DNA of 64,000 nt from Pontederia crassipes (lineage: Eukaryota; Streptophyta; Magnoliopsida; Commelinales; Pontederiaceae). The notes beneath the pieces are model-generated. The model was not told the origin of the DNA. It searched no databases and was given only the letters and a program-made list of their open reading frames with translations. The DNA lies in the NCBI GenBank assembly GCA_030549335.1, contig CM060192.1:21084157-21148156 (forward strand), given 5' to 3'. This document shows positions 54,569 to 64,000 of this stretch, one piece after another; position 1 is the stretch's first letter; the number at the start of each line of letters is the position of its first letter. The position numbers and the translations under genes are program-made.

Positions 54569-57081
54569 TGATCACTTGCTGATCACTATATGTTTCTAAC
54601 CCATTTTAGATGCAATTCATGCATATCGAGTCCCACTTTTGCCTATTTTTGGGCCAATTATACTTGGAATGCAAACATTATGATAACTAGTAGATATTCC
54701 ACATTTCATACTTAATTCCATGTGCATAGAGGTTCTGAAATGTCAAAATCCATTAATATTTAAATTCTATGCCAAGTTATCATTTTGAGGACAAGTTATC
54801 ATTCCTATATGTCAAGTTATCATTATTTTGAGTGAACTGATTTTCAATGGTTTTCTTGCTCTAAATCCATCATTATCATGTATAAATCATATTTGGATAG
54901 TCACATCTCAACTTGTGCAAAGTTTTAAATCCATTTGAACAAGTTATCATTTTTCCTTTGCCAAGTAATCATTAAAGGGCAATTCTGTCATTTCGACATC
55001 CAAAACCATTAATTCTGCACAAGGACCTTAGGCATTCATTATATTATTGTCCTAACTCATTGCTGTTCAAATTTGATCACATTTGGATAATCACAACAAA
55101 AGTTATGACAAGTTATCGTTTTTAAGGCAATTTAGTTATCGTTTTGGCACCCAAGTTATCATTCCTATGAAATCTTATCCATAGTTGATTTCTGACTTCA
55201 CTCACTTATCATCCTAATCCATTTGATGTCTTCAATGCTTTGAACTACTCATATTTGAACATTTTTCATGAAATATGAAAAGTTATCATTCCGGGTCCCT
55301 AAAACTATTATTTTCGATATGGGTTTTCATTCCTGCACGACACCTAATCCCATTTGATGTTTGAGCTGACAACTATCATTATCCTAATCTTTATTTGTTA
55401 AAATCACATTTAAAGATCTTGATGCTTGCTGGTTTGGGTTTTGTAGCAGGAAAAACAAGTGCAAAAAGGATAAACTCCATGCCTCCTAGGATAGGATAGT
55501 AGTCTAATATATATTGTGGATGGATTAGGGATAAGTTTAAGTTTCCTGCACTGATTTCTGAATTCTGAATTTCTGGTTTTACATTTCTGAAATCTGAAGT
55601 GTTATAAATCTGATCTTGTCATTTGAAGACCCTATTTGTATTTATAACTGAGAAGTTATCATTTGGTCTAACCCTTGTTCAGAAATGAATCAAGAATCAA
55701 TGCCAAGTTCTAGATACAAACCCAATTAGAATTCTGATTTCTACTTTCTGAAATCTGGTTTTTCTGAATTCTGAATTATGAATGCCTTCCTGATTTCTGA
55801 ATTCTTAGAATCTGTTTTGTCATTGTGGAGCCACAATTGTTTTGACAACTGAGAGGTTATCTTATGGTTCCATTCTAGTTCAGAAATGATCAATATGCAA
55901 TGACATTCCTAAGGTTCTAATTTGTAATTGTTGCTGATTTTCTGTTTCCTGATTTTTTAACAATCTGATTTCTGATTTTTCTGGGTTGTTTGAATCTGAT
56001 TGTCATTGGGGATTGAATTAATTGAACAACTGAGAGGTTAACATCTATCCCAATCTTGTTCAGAAATGAATTGAGAAGCTTTGACATTCCTATGATTCAA
56101 ACTTGATTTGGTTTTTCCTGATTTGAATGAGTTGCTGATTTCTGGTTTCCTGAAATTCCTGAAATCTGATTGCCATTGTTAAGCCCTACTTTAATCCACC
56201 ATTGAGAGATGGTTTTAAGGCATTCCTTGAGATTCAGAGATGAGCCAAGGAGCAATGACAATTTCTGATTTCCCAAACTTGTATTAGGTGCTGATTTCTA
56301 TCCAATTCATTAATGGAAATGTGGATTTCATTTGAATTTGCAGTTGAGAAGCTGATTTTAAATCCTCTTGTAGTTTAGAGATAGACCAAAGAGCATTTGC
56401 ATTAATATTGGATTGATTTCATCCATGTTTATCTGATTGAAGCATTCCCTTCATTTTCAAAGTGCAATTTAGAAGTTATCATTTTCAGGTTTTATTGAAT
56501 TGCCAAAAAAATCAGCAAAGTGACTTGGATTGAACATAGTGATAACTTGATTTTCAGTGGGGATCCTCTTCTAATTCAACTTGGCTAACAATTATATGAT
56601 AATATATTATTTAGTTCTGGTCTAATTGAGCTGTGAAAACAACCATATTGAAAGTTGAATTGGATTTGACTAGAAAATGATAACTTGTCCATTTCCATCC
56701 ATAATTAAATTAGATGAACCCCAATTCCTAGGAGGACCTTCCTCATTGATAGATAAACCCTTTTAGACTCTAGATTAGCATTTATAACTCAGTTTTGATA
56801 AGTTTCCAAAATACAAAAATCAGTTATCATTTCACTTTCCATTAAAAATCTATTTTTCCTTTCCTTTAAAAATCTGTTTTTGCCACTTTAAATAGGATTA
56901 GTCTAAATTGTTTTTAGGTAGTCTAGAACTTCAAATCACTGTGGATACGAAGGGTTACTACAATTGACCTGTATACTTGCAGTAGAGAGTGAATTAGGGA
57001 GTTGAACCAAAAATTGAAAAAATCTCAAGTTTGACCCAAAAATCAGCAAGTTATCACTCAACCTCCCAAATATTACTATCA
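54569..57081 (+). repeat. R1 3' LTR, promoter region deleted
   Basis: It is nearly identical to the 5' LTR but joins GCAAAAAGG directly to ATAAACTCC at about 55470. It thereby lacks the 312 bases that hold the TATA box and the probable transcription start. It ends TACTATCA. Confidence 0.93.
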
Positions 57082-57086
57082 TTCTC
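57082..57086 (+). repeat. Target-site duplication of R1, right copy
   Basis: TTCTC, identical to 47858-47862. Confidence 0.92.
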
Positions 57087-58345
57087 GCATCGATAGCTTT
57101 CCACGCAAACCTAGCATCGCACCTTATGAGACGCTAGATGGCATCACATTTAAGACGATGCTATGTAGATGGCAATATGAAGAAGCACTATTTTAACAAT
57201 TACTTGACATCTCATAACTATATATGTTAATTAAGAAATAGATAACTATATATAGGCTATCTATATTTATATCTCTATATGTTATCTATTTTGACGCAAC
57301 CCTATATATTATCTATAGTATACTTTAATCAATAAATAAATTAATGTATATGTACCTTCAACATATATATGTATTCCTACATGATTACTTATATATGTCT
57401 ACATCATAGGAGTGTTCCTAAATATATAATTTGTTACCTATATTATATATGTTATTCATCCATATAATATATATCATATCTTTATTATACATATATTATT
57501 TCTATATAATTAATCAAGAAATTATGATGGTTGAATTAAAAAACATGATTTGTTACAAATATCCCATTTTAATGTCTCTGTGGAGGATCAATAATGTCTA
57601 CCTAGCGCCACACTAGAGTTGCAATCTTGGTCGACGCCAGGGAGACACTATTGGCGTCTCCTTACTGAGATGCTAAAATGAATGAAACGCTACGTATATA
57701 CTTATAATACACAGATAAACACATTATTGTGACTTAATCTCTCACACGTAGACATATACATACGCATATATTACATATATATATATATATATATACACAA
57801 TTTTGTTATATACACATATACATATAGACTTATAATTTTATATACATACATGAATAATTATATATGCATTCCATAATTTTTAGATTGTGGGAAGGAAACA
57901 AAACAATTGGAATGGGGCACAATGCGATGACACGCTATCTTGATAAAGAAAATTACATACATATAATAGAAAATTAGAATATAGAAAACCATTTAGCGTC
58001 ACCCTGGAGTCTCCATAGTGAGACGCTACTACGACGCTATTGTGTCGCTACAATATCTTAGCGACGCATTAGCTTCTCTATATCGCTGCATTAGCTGACT
58101 TTTTATTATTCTCACTTAATCAAGCACATATTGATATATGAATAGACATATATAACTCGTGTACATATACATATTATTATTACTAAATCTCGCACATATA
58201 ATGTTAAATTAGGAAGAAAATTCGATGTAACGTCCCTACAGTCTTGAAATAGTGTCTCGACTATGGCGCCTCCATAGCATCGCGTCTAATTGAGGCGCTA
58301 AATACTTAGCTTAAATCCCTAACCCCTCTTCCATGTTTTCACTTA
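57087..58345 (+). repeat. T2 5' subterminal region
   Basis: It resumes T2 after R1. GACGCTA/GCGTCTC-like words lie at 57100-57180, 57600-57700 and 57990-58090, separated by A/T-rich stretches with TATATA runs. The order parallels T1 41270-42100, with many differences. No protein is encoded. Confidence 0.65.
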
Positions 58346-58949
58346 TTACTGTAACTGCTCGCCGATTTTCACCACGACTGACAACGGTCGACGGTCGACG
58401 CCCTCCGCTCTAACACCCGACGGTCGACGCCCAACACTCGATCCCACCCTCGTCGAATTCGCCATCTCCGTCAGCTGCTCCGACGCCCGATGCTCAACCC
58501 TGCCCTCGTCGAACTTGCCATCTCCACCCGCTGCTCCAACGCCCGACCCCGCCCTCATTGAACTCGCTGCCTTTACCTTCGATTCGCCCTGGACCGACCT
58601 CCGCCGCCTTCTCCGCCTCTGCCTCCTCTGCCGCCATTGGCCTCCGCCGCCCATCCGCGTCCTCCGCCGCCATCCGCCTTCGCCGCCCTCCCCAGCCATC
58701 TTGGCTCCTCCGTGGCCTGCCCTCCGTCGCCCTCTGCCTCCTCCGCAGTCATTCGCCTCCGCCTCCTCTGCCGCCCATCCGCCTCCTCCGCCGCCTTCCG
58801 CCTCCTCCGCCGCCCTCTGCCTCCTCCCCCCTCCGCCTCCTCCGCCCACTGTCTTATGCTCCGCCGTCCGGTGCCGATCGTCGCCCTCCGCCTTCCTCCA
58901 CCACTTACCCTCCTCCGTCACCCGCCTCCATCCTTCTCTAGTTAAGAAG
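58346..58949 (+). other. GC-rich (CCGCCTCCT)-type block, probable 5' exon of TNP2
   Basis: Strongly pyrimidine-skewed C/G-rich DNA with CCGCC and CCTCC words, quite unlike its AT-rich surroundings. It ends at a good donor, AAG|GTAC (58948/58949). With the acceptor TTACAG at 59470, just before the TNP2 ATG, it would form a 5' untranslated exon. Long Pro/Ala/Ser frames on plus and Gly/Arg frames on minus are compositional. Confidence 0.45.
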
Positions 58950-59470
58950 GTACTAGCCCGCCACCATCAATGTTAAGTTAATTACTAATGCGTGTTAAGT
59001 TAATTACTACTTAATTACTTGTAAATAATGCATGTTAAGTTAATTACTAGAGCATGTTAAGTTAGTTACTAGTTAATTACTAGTGCATGTTAACTTAATT
59101 ACTAGTTAAGTTAATCTAATGCTTGTTAAGTTAATTACTTGAAACTAATCTAAGAACTAGTTAATTTGCTATTTTTTAATCTAATATCATGTTAAGTTAG
59201 GGTAAATGCATGAGCATAACAAATTTGTTCCACGATTACAAGTTAGAAATCAAATACTGATAGATTTTTTTTCATAATTCTAGTACCTCTTTTTTATCAT
59301 GTTCTCATAAATTTTACTAAGGATGTACATCCGCATTCTTGGTAATAAAATCAAATTATGAAATGATGATGAAGTACTTGAAACATGTGATTTTGGACTT
59401 CGTAACTTCAAAATCACATGTTTCAAGTACACAAATTTATTGACATATGGCTTAATGTTGTCCGTTACAG
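58950..59470 (+). repeat. Probable intron with TTAAGTTAATTACTA minisatellite
   Basis: From 58970 to 59150 the phrase GCATGTTAAGTTAATTACTA recurs about eight times with variable spacing. The segment is bounded by GT (58949) and AG (59470). A short inverted repeat near 59375-59425 (GTACTTGAAACATGTGATTT and its complement) could form a long hairpin. Confidence 0.5.
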
Positions 59471-59472
59471 AA

Positions 59473-62400
59473 ATGACAAAGCCATATCGTAGTTGGATTC
59501 GTCGTTGGAAGGATAAACGTGACGTTATAACTGAAGAATATAAGGATGGTGTTGATGAATTCATTAATGTGTCATATCAAAATGAAGGTATTACTTCTTC
59601 ATATGGCGAAATTTTATGTCCATGCCGGAAGTGCAAATGTTATCAGTGGAAAGTAAGATATGATGTGCAGAAGGATTTATATTACAATGATTTCTTATTG
59701 ACATATACAAATTAGTTCTTTCATGGCGAAGAAAGATGGGCTAAAGAGACAACTAATATGGATACCAATGTGGGCGACTCGAGCAATCCGTACAGGGTCG
59801 TGATACGAGATGCAATGTTAGGAGAAAATGTTGACGAAACATTGATTGAAGAAGACCCGAGTCCTTCGGCTTCTAAATTTTATAATCTTATCGAAGAAAT
59901 AAATAAACTTTTATGGGATGGATGCGTGAAGCAAACTACACTTTCTGCAGTGGCACAACAAATGAACTTGAAATCAAAATTTAATATGAGCAAAAGTTAT
60001 TTTGACTAGATGCTTGCCATTATTAAGAGTATGCTTCTAGCTTCAAAGAAATTACCGGGGCATTTTTACAAGTGCAAAAGATTGATGAGAGGTTTAGGGT
60101 TGGAATATCAAAAGATTGATGCATGTCGCAATCATTGCATATTGTATTACAAGGAAAACAACTCACTTATGAGTTGTTCTATTTATGGCGAGCCTAGATA
60201 CAAGCTGAAAAAGAATTCCCAAAGTTCAAAAAAAATGGTGGCAAATGCAATATTCAGATTCTTTCCCATTGTTCCAAGATTACAATGACTATTTCTTTTT
60301 GAAAAAACTGCATCATTTATGAGGTGGCATAGAGAAGGGGCACGTGATGATCAAAATTCCATTACACATCCTTCAGATGCGGAGGCATGGAAATGATTTG
60401 ATGCACTTCATCCGACTTTTTCTACAGAATCACACAATGTTAGATTAGAACTTTGCATCGATAGCTTCAACCCATTTGTTTCATCAAGTACTGTTTATTC
60501 ATGTTGGCCGATTTTTGTGACACCTTATAATTTGCCTCCAAGAATGTATATGAGACGAGAGAACATATTGCTTACCTGTATGATCTCGGTCCTCGATCTC
60601 CTGGTAAAAGTTTAGATGTTTACTTAAGATCATTGATTGATGAACTCAAGATGTTGTGGGAGGATAGCATGATTACCTATAACAAATCTAAAATGCAAAA
60701 TTTCACTATGAGAGCCGCATTAATGTGGATCATAAGTGATTTTCCAACATATGGAATGTTGAATGGTTGGAGCATAAAAGCTAAACGTGCTTGTCCCATA
60801 TGTGGAAAGAATACAAAATCATTTTATTTGAAAAAATGTCAGAAAGTTTGTTGATTTGATTGTCATAGGATGTTTTTGCCATTGAAGAATTCGATGCGTC
60901 ACGATCAACACTCATTTAAAGAGAATACATCCGAGAACACTTTGTTTCCAACTCATTTGACGGGACAAGAGTTGCTAGAGCAAGTAAACAAGCTTAGTGA
61001 AGTCTCATTCGGATTGAAGGCCGGTAGTTACAAGCAAATTGGGTTTGGAAGCGAACATAATTGGGAGAAAAGAAGTATTTTTTGGGAGTTGCCTTATTGG
61101 TCTTCAAACTTGCTACGTCATAACTTGGACGTCATACATGTGCAGAAGGTATTTGACAACATCTTCAACACTATTATGAATGTTAAAGGAAGAACAAAAG
61201 ATAGCATATAGACGCAGGAAGACATGAAATTAATATGCAAAAGACCAGAGCTAGATATGGTAAATGCAAAAGGCCAAAAGCTACTTATGTCTTGAGCAAT
61301 AATTAAAGAAAAATGGTTTTTTAATGGGTCAAGCAATTGAAATTCATCGATGGATATGTATCAAGCATATCTCATTGTTTTAACCTAGACAATGGGAAGA
61401 TACATGGGATGAAGAGTCATGAATGTCGTATTTTTATGCAAAGGTTGCTTCCAGTTTCCTTTAAAGAACTTTTGCCAAAGGACATATGAAAGATTTTAAC
61501 AGAATTATCTATATTATTTAAAAAGCTTTGTGCATCCATCGTTCGGGAAGAAGACATCTCTCGGTTAGAGGCTTTTATTATGATTACTGTGTGCAAGGCT
61601 AAGAAGATATTTCCACCGTCTTTCTTTGGTGTGATGAAGCACTTGATTGTACATCTTCCATATGAAACAAAACTTGTGGGTCTGGTTCAGTATCGATGGA
61701 TGTATCCTTTCGAAAGGTACATGTTACATTTGAAAAGGAAGGCGAAGAATAACGCGAAAATTGAAGGCTCCATCTGTGAAGCATATTTCATTGAGGAATC
61801 AAATTTCACTTCAAAGTACTTTGAGCCACATATAAAATCACGACACACCCAAGTTCCATCTTCAAGTACCCATGTTGGCTTCTTGGTATAGGACGCAAAG
61901 TTGTCTTTGATGACAGAGATCTCACTGCTATTGAAAATTATGTCTTTGCGAATTGTAGTGAAGTCACGTCGTATCTCGAGTAAGACAATTTATTTTAATA
62001 TGTTATATAATTTAAAGTTAATTGTTGCTATATGATTTCATTAATTGACAACTATGAATTCAAGAAATTCGAAGAATTACAGCGATAAATCAATTCGTTG
62101 GTTTCAAACGATGAGTTATTGAAAACTACGAGACGAACATTTTGCCGATTGGTTGAGATGTGAAGTGAGAATTCTTTCCGCTTGCTCATAATTATTACTT
62201 AAGTTTGTAACTTTTAATGAAGTTTTTAGTTATTTTTATTGTAGGTTATTAATGGCTCAGTCATATATTTAAAAATATGAAATCTGGGTCATGGCTCGAA
62301 GAAATAAGTACTTAGCTACTGCGGCGTCATAGTCAATGGATATCGTTTCATATAGAAGAATATCATCGACAACGTTCAACTATTAATAGCGGAATATGTG

Positions 62401-62990
62401 TTCTAGGAACCATGTACAGGGACAACGACTTTGGTTACTATGGTGTTATAAAAGATATCATAGAATTGTCTTTTTTGAAAAAATCTAACAAAGTCGTGGT
62501 GCTAAAATGTCGTTGGTTCGATCTAGAGAAAGGAGTTCAGATCGATTAAAAGTTTAAATTGGTGGGTATTAACCTTCGATTGAGACTTCAGTCATACGAT
62601 CCATTCGAATTGGCAGAACAAGCGCAGCAAGTGTACTACACTAAGTATCCATCGAAAAGAACCAAGGGTGAATGGTGGGCGTTATGCAATGTGAGAAGTA
62701 GACTATTCTTAGTAGAAATAATGGTAGATGATAATGAAACGTCATCCATATACAACGATGTGCCCATGGATGATTACTATCAAGAAGATAGAGTGAATGA
62801 GACGATTGATGTAGCCGATGGAGTTGAGAATATTCAATTGGTCGATGACGCTGAGCCAATGGAAGAATTCAATTCAAATGATCTCTTGGAAGTGAACTTT
62901 GATCATTTCGTTGACAATGACTCGAACCAAGATTATAGCGACGATGACGAAAATGACGAAAATGAATCAGAATACGAAACAAGCAAATGA
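59473..62990 (+). pseudogene. TNP2 transposase gene of T2
   Basis: Domains in order: Transpos_assoc (59473-59715: RSWIRRWKDKRDVITEEYKD, CPCRKCKC); Transposase_21 core (about 60010-60850: KKLPGHFYKCKRLMRGLGLE, YEKIDAC-type YQKIDACRNHCILYYKE, FRFFPIVPRLQ, FMRWHREGARDD, HPSDAEAWK, RLELCIDSFNPF, FTMRAALMWIISDFPTYGML, ACPICGK); DUF4218 (61560-61860: FPPSFFGVMKHLIVHLPYET, YRWMYPFERYMLHLKRKAKN); DUF4216 (62390-62700: YYGVIKDIIELSF, VVLKCRWFDLEKG) and an acidic tail. Stops occur at 59713, 60007, 60286 and about 60394, with later frameshifts. TNP2 recognises the CACTA ends. The length is normal for the family. Confidence 0.88.
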
Positions 62991-63083
62991 ATCTCGTAGT
63001 TCTTCTAATAACACAAGCTTCTTACTTTTTTTAGTTATATATGGTTACCTATAATAAGACAAGATTGTTACTTTTTTTCAGTC

Positions 63084-64000
63084 ATGGTTACTGAAGATCG
63101 AGCATCTGGGTCATCTCGCTCTTGTAGGCGTTCACTCCAGATGAGTCAGCTATCACAACCACCAAGTATTATATTTATTGTCAGTTGCTTATTTATAGTT
63201 GATTATAATAGTTAAATTCATTTTTTAATAATATCAGTTGCTTCGCCGCCGACGGGGCACATAGCTAGGCGATCCATTGGTAGGTCGGTTCCACATATCA
63301 CTCTAGGTACATGTCACATAGTAGACGATACATAGTAGGAGATAGAATTTTCTAAATATTTTGCTTTTGTGACAGTTGCTCCACCATCGACGGGACACAT
63401 AGTCGGGACGTCTCGATCGCACGACGATGATCGGCATGTCACACCAGGTTATTTTTTGTATATTCCATAATTATAAATAGAAGGCAAATTTTATGTATTT
63501 TCTTATGATGACGGTTGCTACGCCACCGCCACCGCCAAGATTACCGGATGCTTCACCACACTATAGCGTTGGCGAGCGATATCTTACCCTAGGTGATATA
63601 TTTATTATTATTGACATTATATTTCTCAATTAATTATATTAATCATTTTTTAATAATGTTAGTTGCTACGTCGCCGATAGGACAAGCACCTAGCTTGTCA
63701 CAATCTGACGAGCGGACTGCCACGGATCATGCAACGGTAGACATCACTCGATGTGAGAACATTACTGGACATATATCAATTATCACATTTATTTTGTATT
63801 AGGGCGCATAAATGATGTCGGACCTTCTTATAGCCTACCCCAGTTGTACCGAATGATGATTCCTCTTCGATAGATGAAGATGGATTACACGATAATAGGG
63901 TGGTCACCGTGAATAATATTGCTCGACCGCAAGTTAAATAAGTTGTAAAAATTTTGTTATAGTTTTGATTATTATTAAAAATTAATTCTTCTTTGTAATT
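63084..64000 (+). CDS. Transposase_24-type second gene of T2, 5' part
   Basis: It starts ATGGTTACTGAAGATCGAGC (MVTEDRASGSSRSCRRSLQM). Exons and GT-AG introns correspond one to one to T1 42498-43430, for example introns before TTGCTTCGCCGCC (63238), TTGCTCCACCATCG (63374), TTGCTACGCCACC (63515) and TTGCTACGTCGCC (63662). The conserved domain exons lie beyond the window. The first exon is intact here, unlike T1. Confidence 0.6.

Larger units (their letters stand above)
47863..57081 (+). mobile_element. R1, gag-only Ty3/gypsy-type retrotransposon
   Basis: Two long LTRs, a tRNA-Asp PBS, a gag gene with zinc knuckle and a polypurine tract lie between perfect TTCTC duplications. No protease, RT or integrase is present between the gag stop (53046) and the 3' LTR. 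The structure corresponds to the terminal-repeat retrotransposons with only GAG described in plants. About four differences in the first 0.9 kb of the LTRs suggest a recent jump, so enzymes were supplied in trans. Confidence 0.93.
47624..64000 (+). mobile_element. T2, CACTA transposon, right end beyond the window
   Basis: It starts with CACTACAAGAAAA, like T1. It contains GACGC-type subterminal sequence (47640-47857 and 57087-58340), a GC-rich leader exon, the TNP2 transposase gene and the first exons of the Transposase_24 gene. R1 is inserted in its 5' subterminal region. The TNP2 stops suggest that it is not autonomous now. Confidence 0.88.

Noticed and set aside
58346-58976. Several overlapping long open frames (Pro/Ala-rich on plus, Gly/Arg-rich on minus) as genes
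   Set aside because: All frames are open because the DNA is C-rich and lacks A/T for stop codons. There are no conserved motifs, and none is present in T1.
59280-59564. Minus-strand 94-codon frame
   Set aside because: It overlaps the TNP2 start and the intron and has no family resemblance.

Overview
This window looks like nuclear DNA of a flowering plant, and nearly all of it is nested transposable elements. The evidence is plant-type Ty3/gypsy and Ty1/copia LTR retrotransposons primed by tRNA-Asp or initiator-Met sites, En/Spm (CACTA) transposons with CACTACAAGAAAA ends, small hAT-like elements and high AT content. I see no intact host gene, rRNA, tRNA or CRISPR. Species cannot be named from the sequence.

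Left part (1-29.4 kb). A 3' fragment of an Athila-like gypsy element (K, 1-2661) carries a decayed ATHILA ORF1-like gene and is cut by a copia element (E1, 2662-5160). A second Athila-like element (H) has its 5' LTR at about 5161-6625 and its PBS at 6632-6649. H is split three times. G1, a full gypsy element with gag, protease, RT, RNase H and integrase, sits at 6760-13829 with TSD CTAAT. X, an Athila-type element on the minus strand with an ORF1-like gene but no gag-pol, starts at 15068 with TSD ACCAC. E2, a gag-only copia element, is the third. An inversion of about 4.7 kb (23155-27833) then cut both the X 5' LTR and the E2 gag. It left the C-terminal gag, protease and RT start of H on the minus strand.

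Middle (29.4-41 kb). There is a 0.7-kb element with ACCGG-rich inverted ends, a 139-bp tandem repeat, and an old minus-strand copia element (L). The LTR of L contains a complete gag-only copia element (E3, 34405-39717, TSD AAATG).

Right part (41-64 kb). T1 (41011-45603) is an internally deleted CACTA element that keeps a multi-exon Transposase_24 gene and only the tail of the TNP2 transposase. T2 (47624 to beyond the window) is its longer relative, with a nearly full but stop-ridden TNP2 gene and the start of the second gene. T2 is interrupted by R1 (47863-57081, TSD TTCTC), a gag-only gypsy element. In the first 0.9 kb the two R1 LTRs differ at only about four bases, so it is probably the youngest insertion here.

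The most unusual signal is a stem-loop with loop AGGA or AGGGAC just upstream of each CTTGGGGGAG polypurine tract in K, X and R1. Stem sequences differ but stay paired, and the module occurs twice in X and R1. Other notable points are the mapped inversion, gag-only families in both LTR superfamilies, a gypsy LTR that overlaps the end of pol, and a chain of similar short exons in the CACTA second gene.
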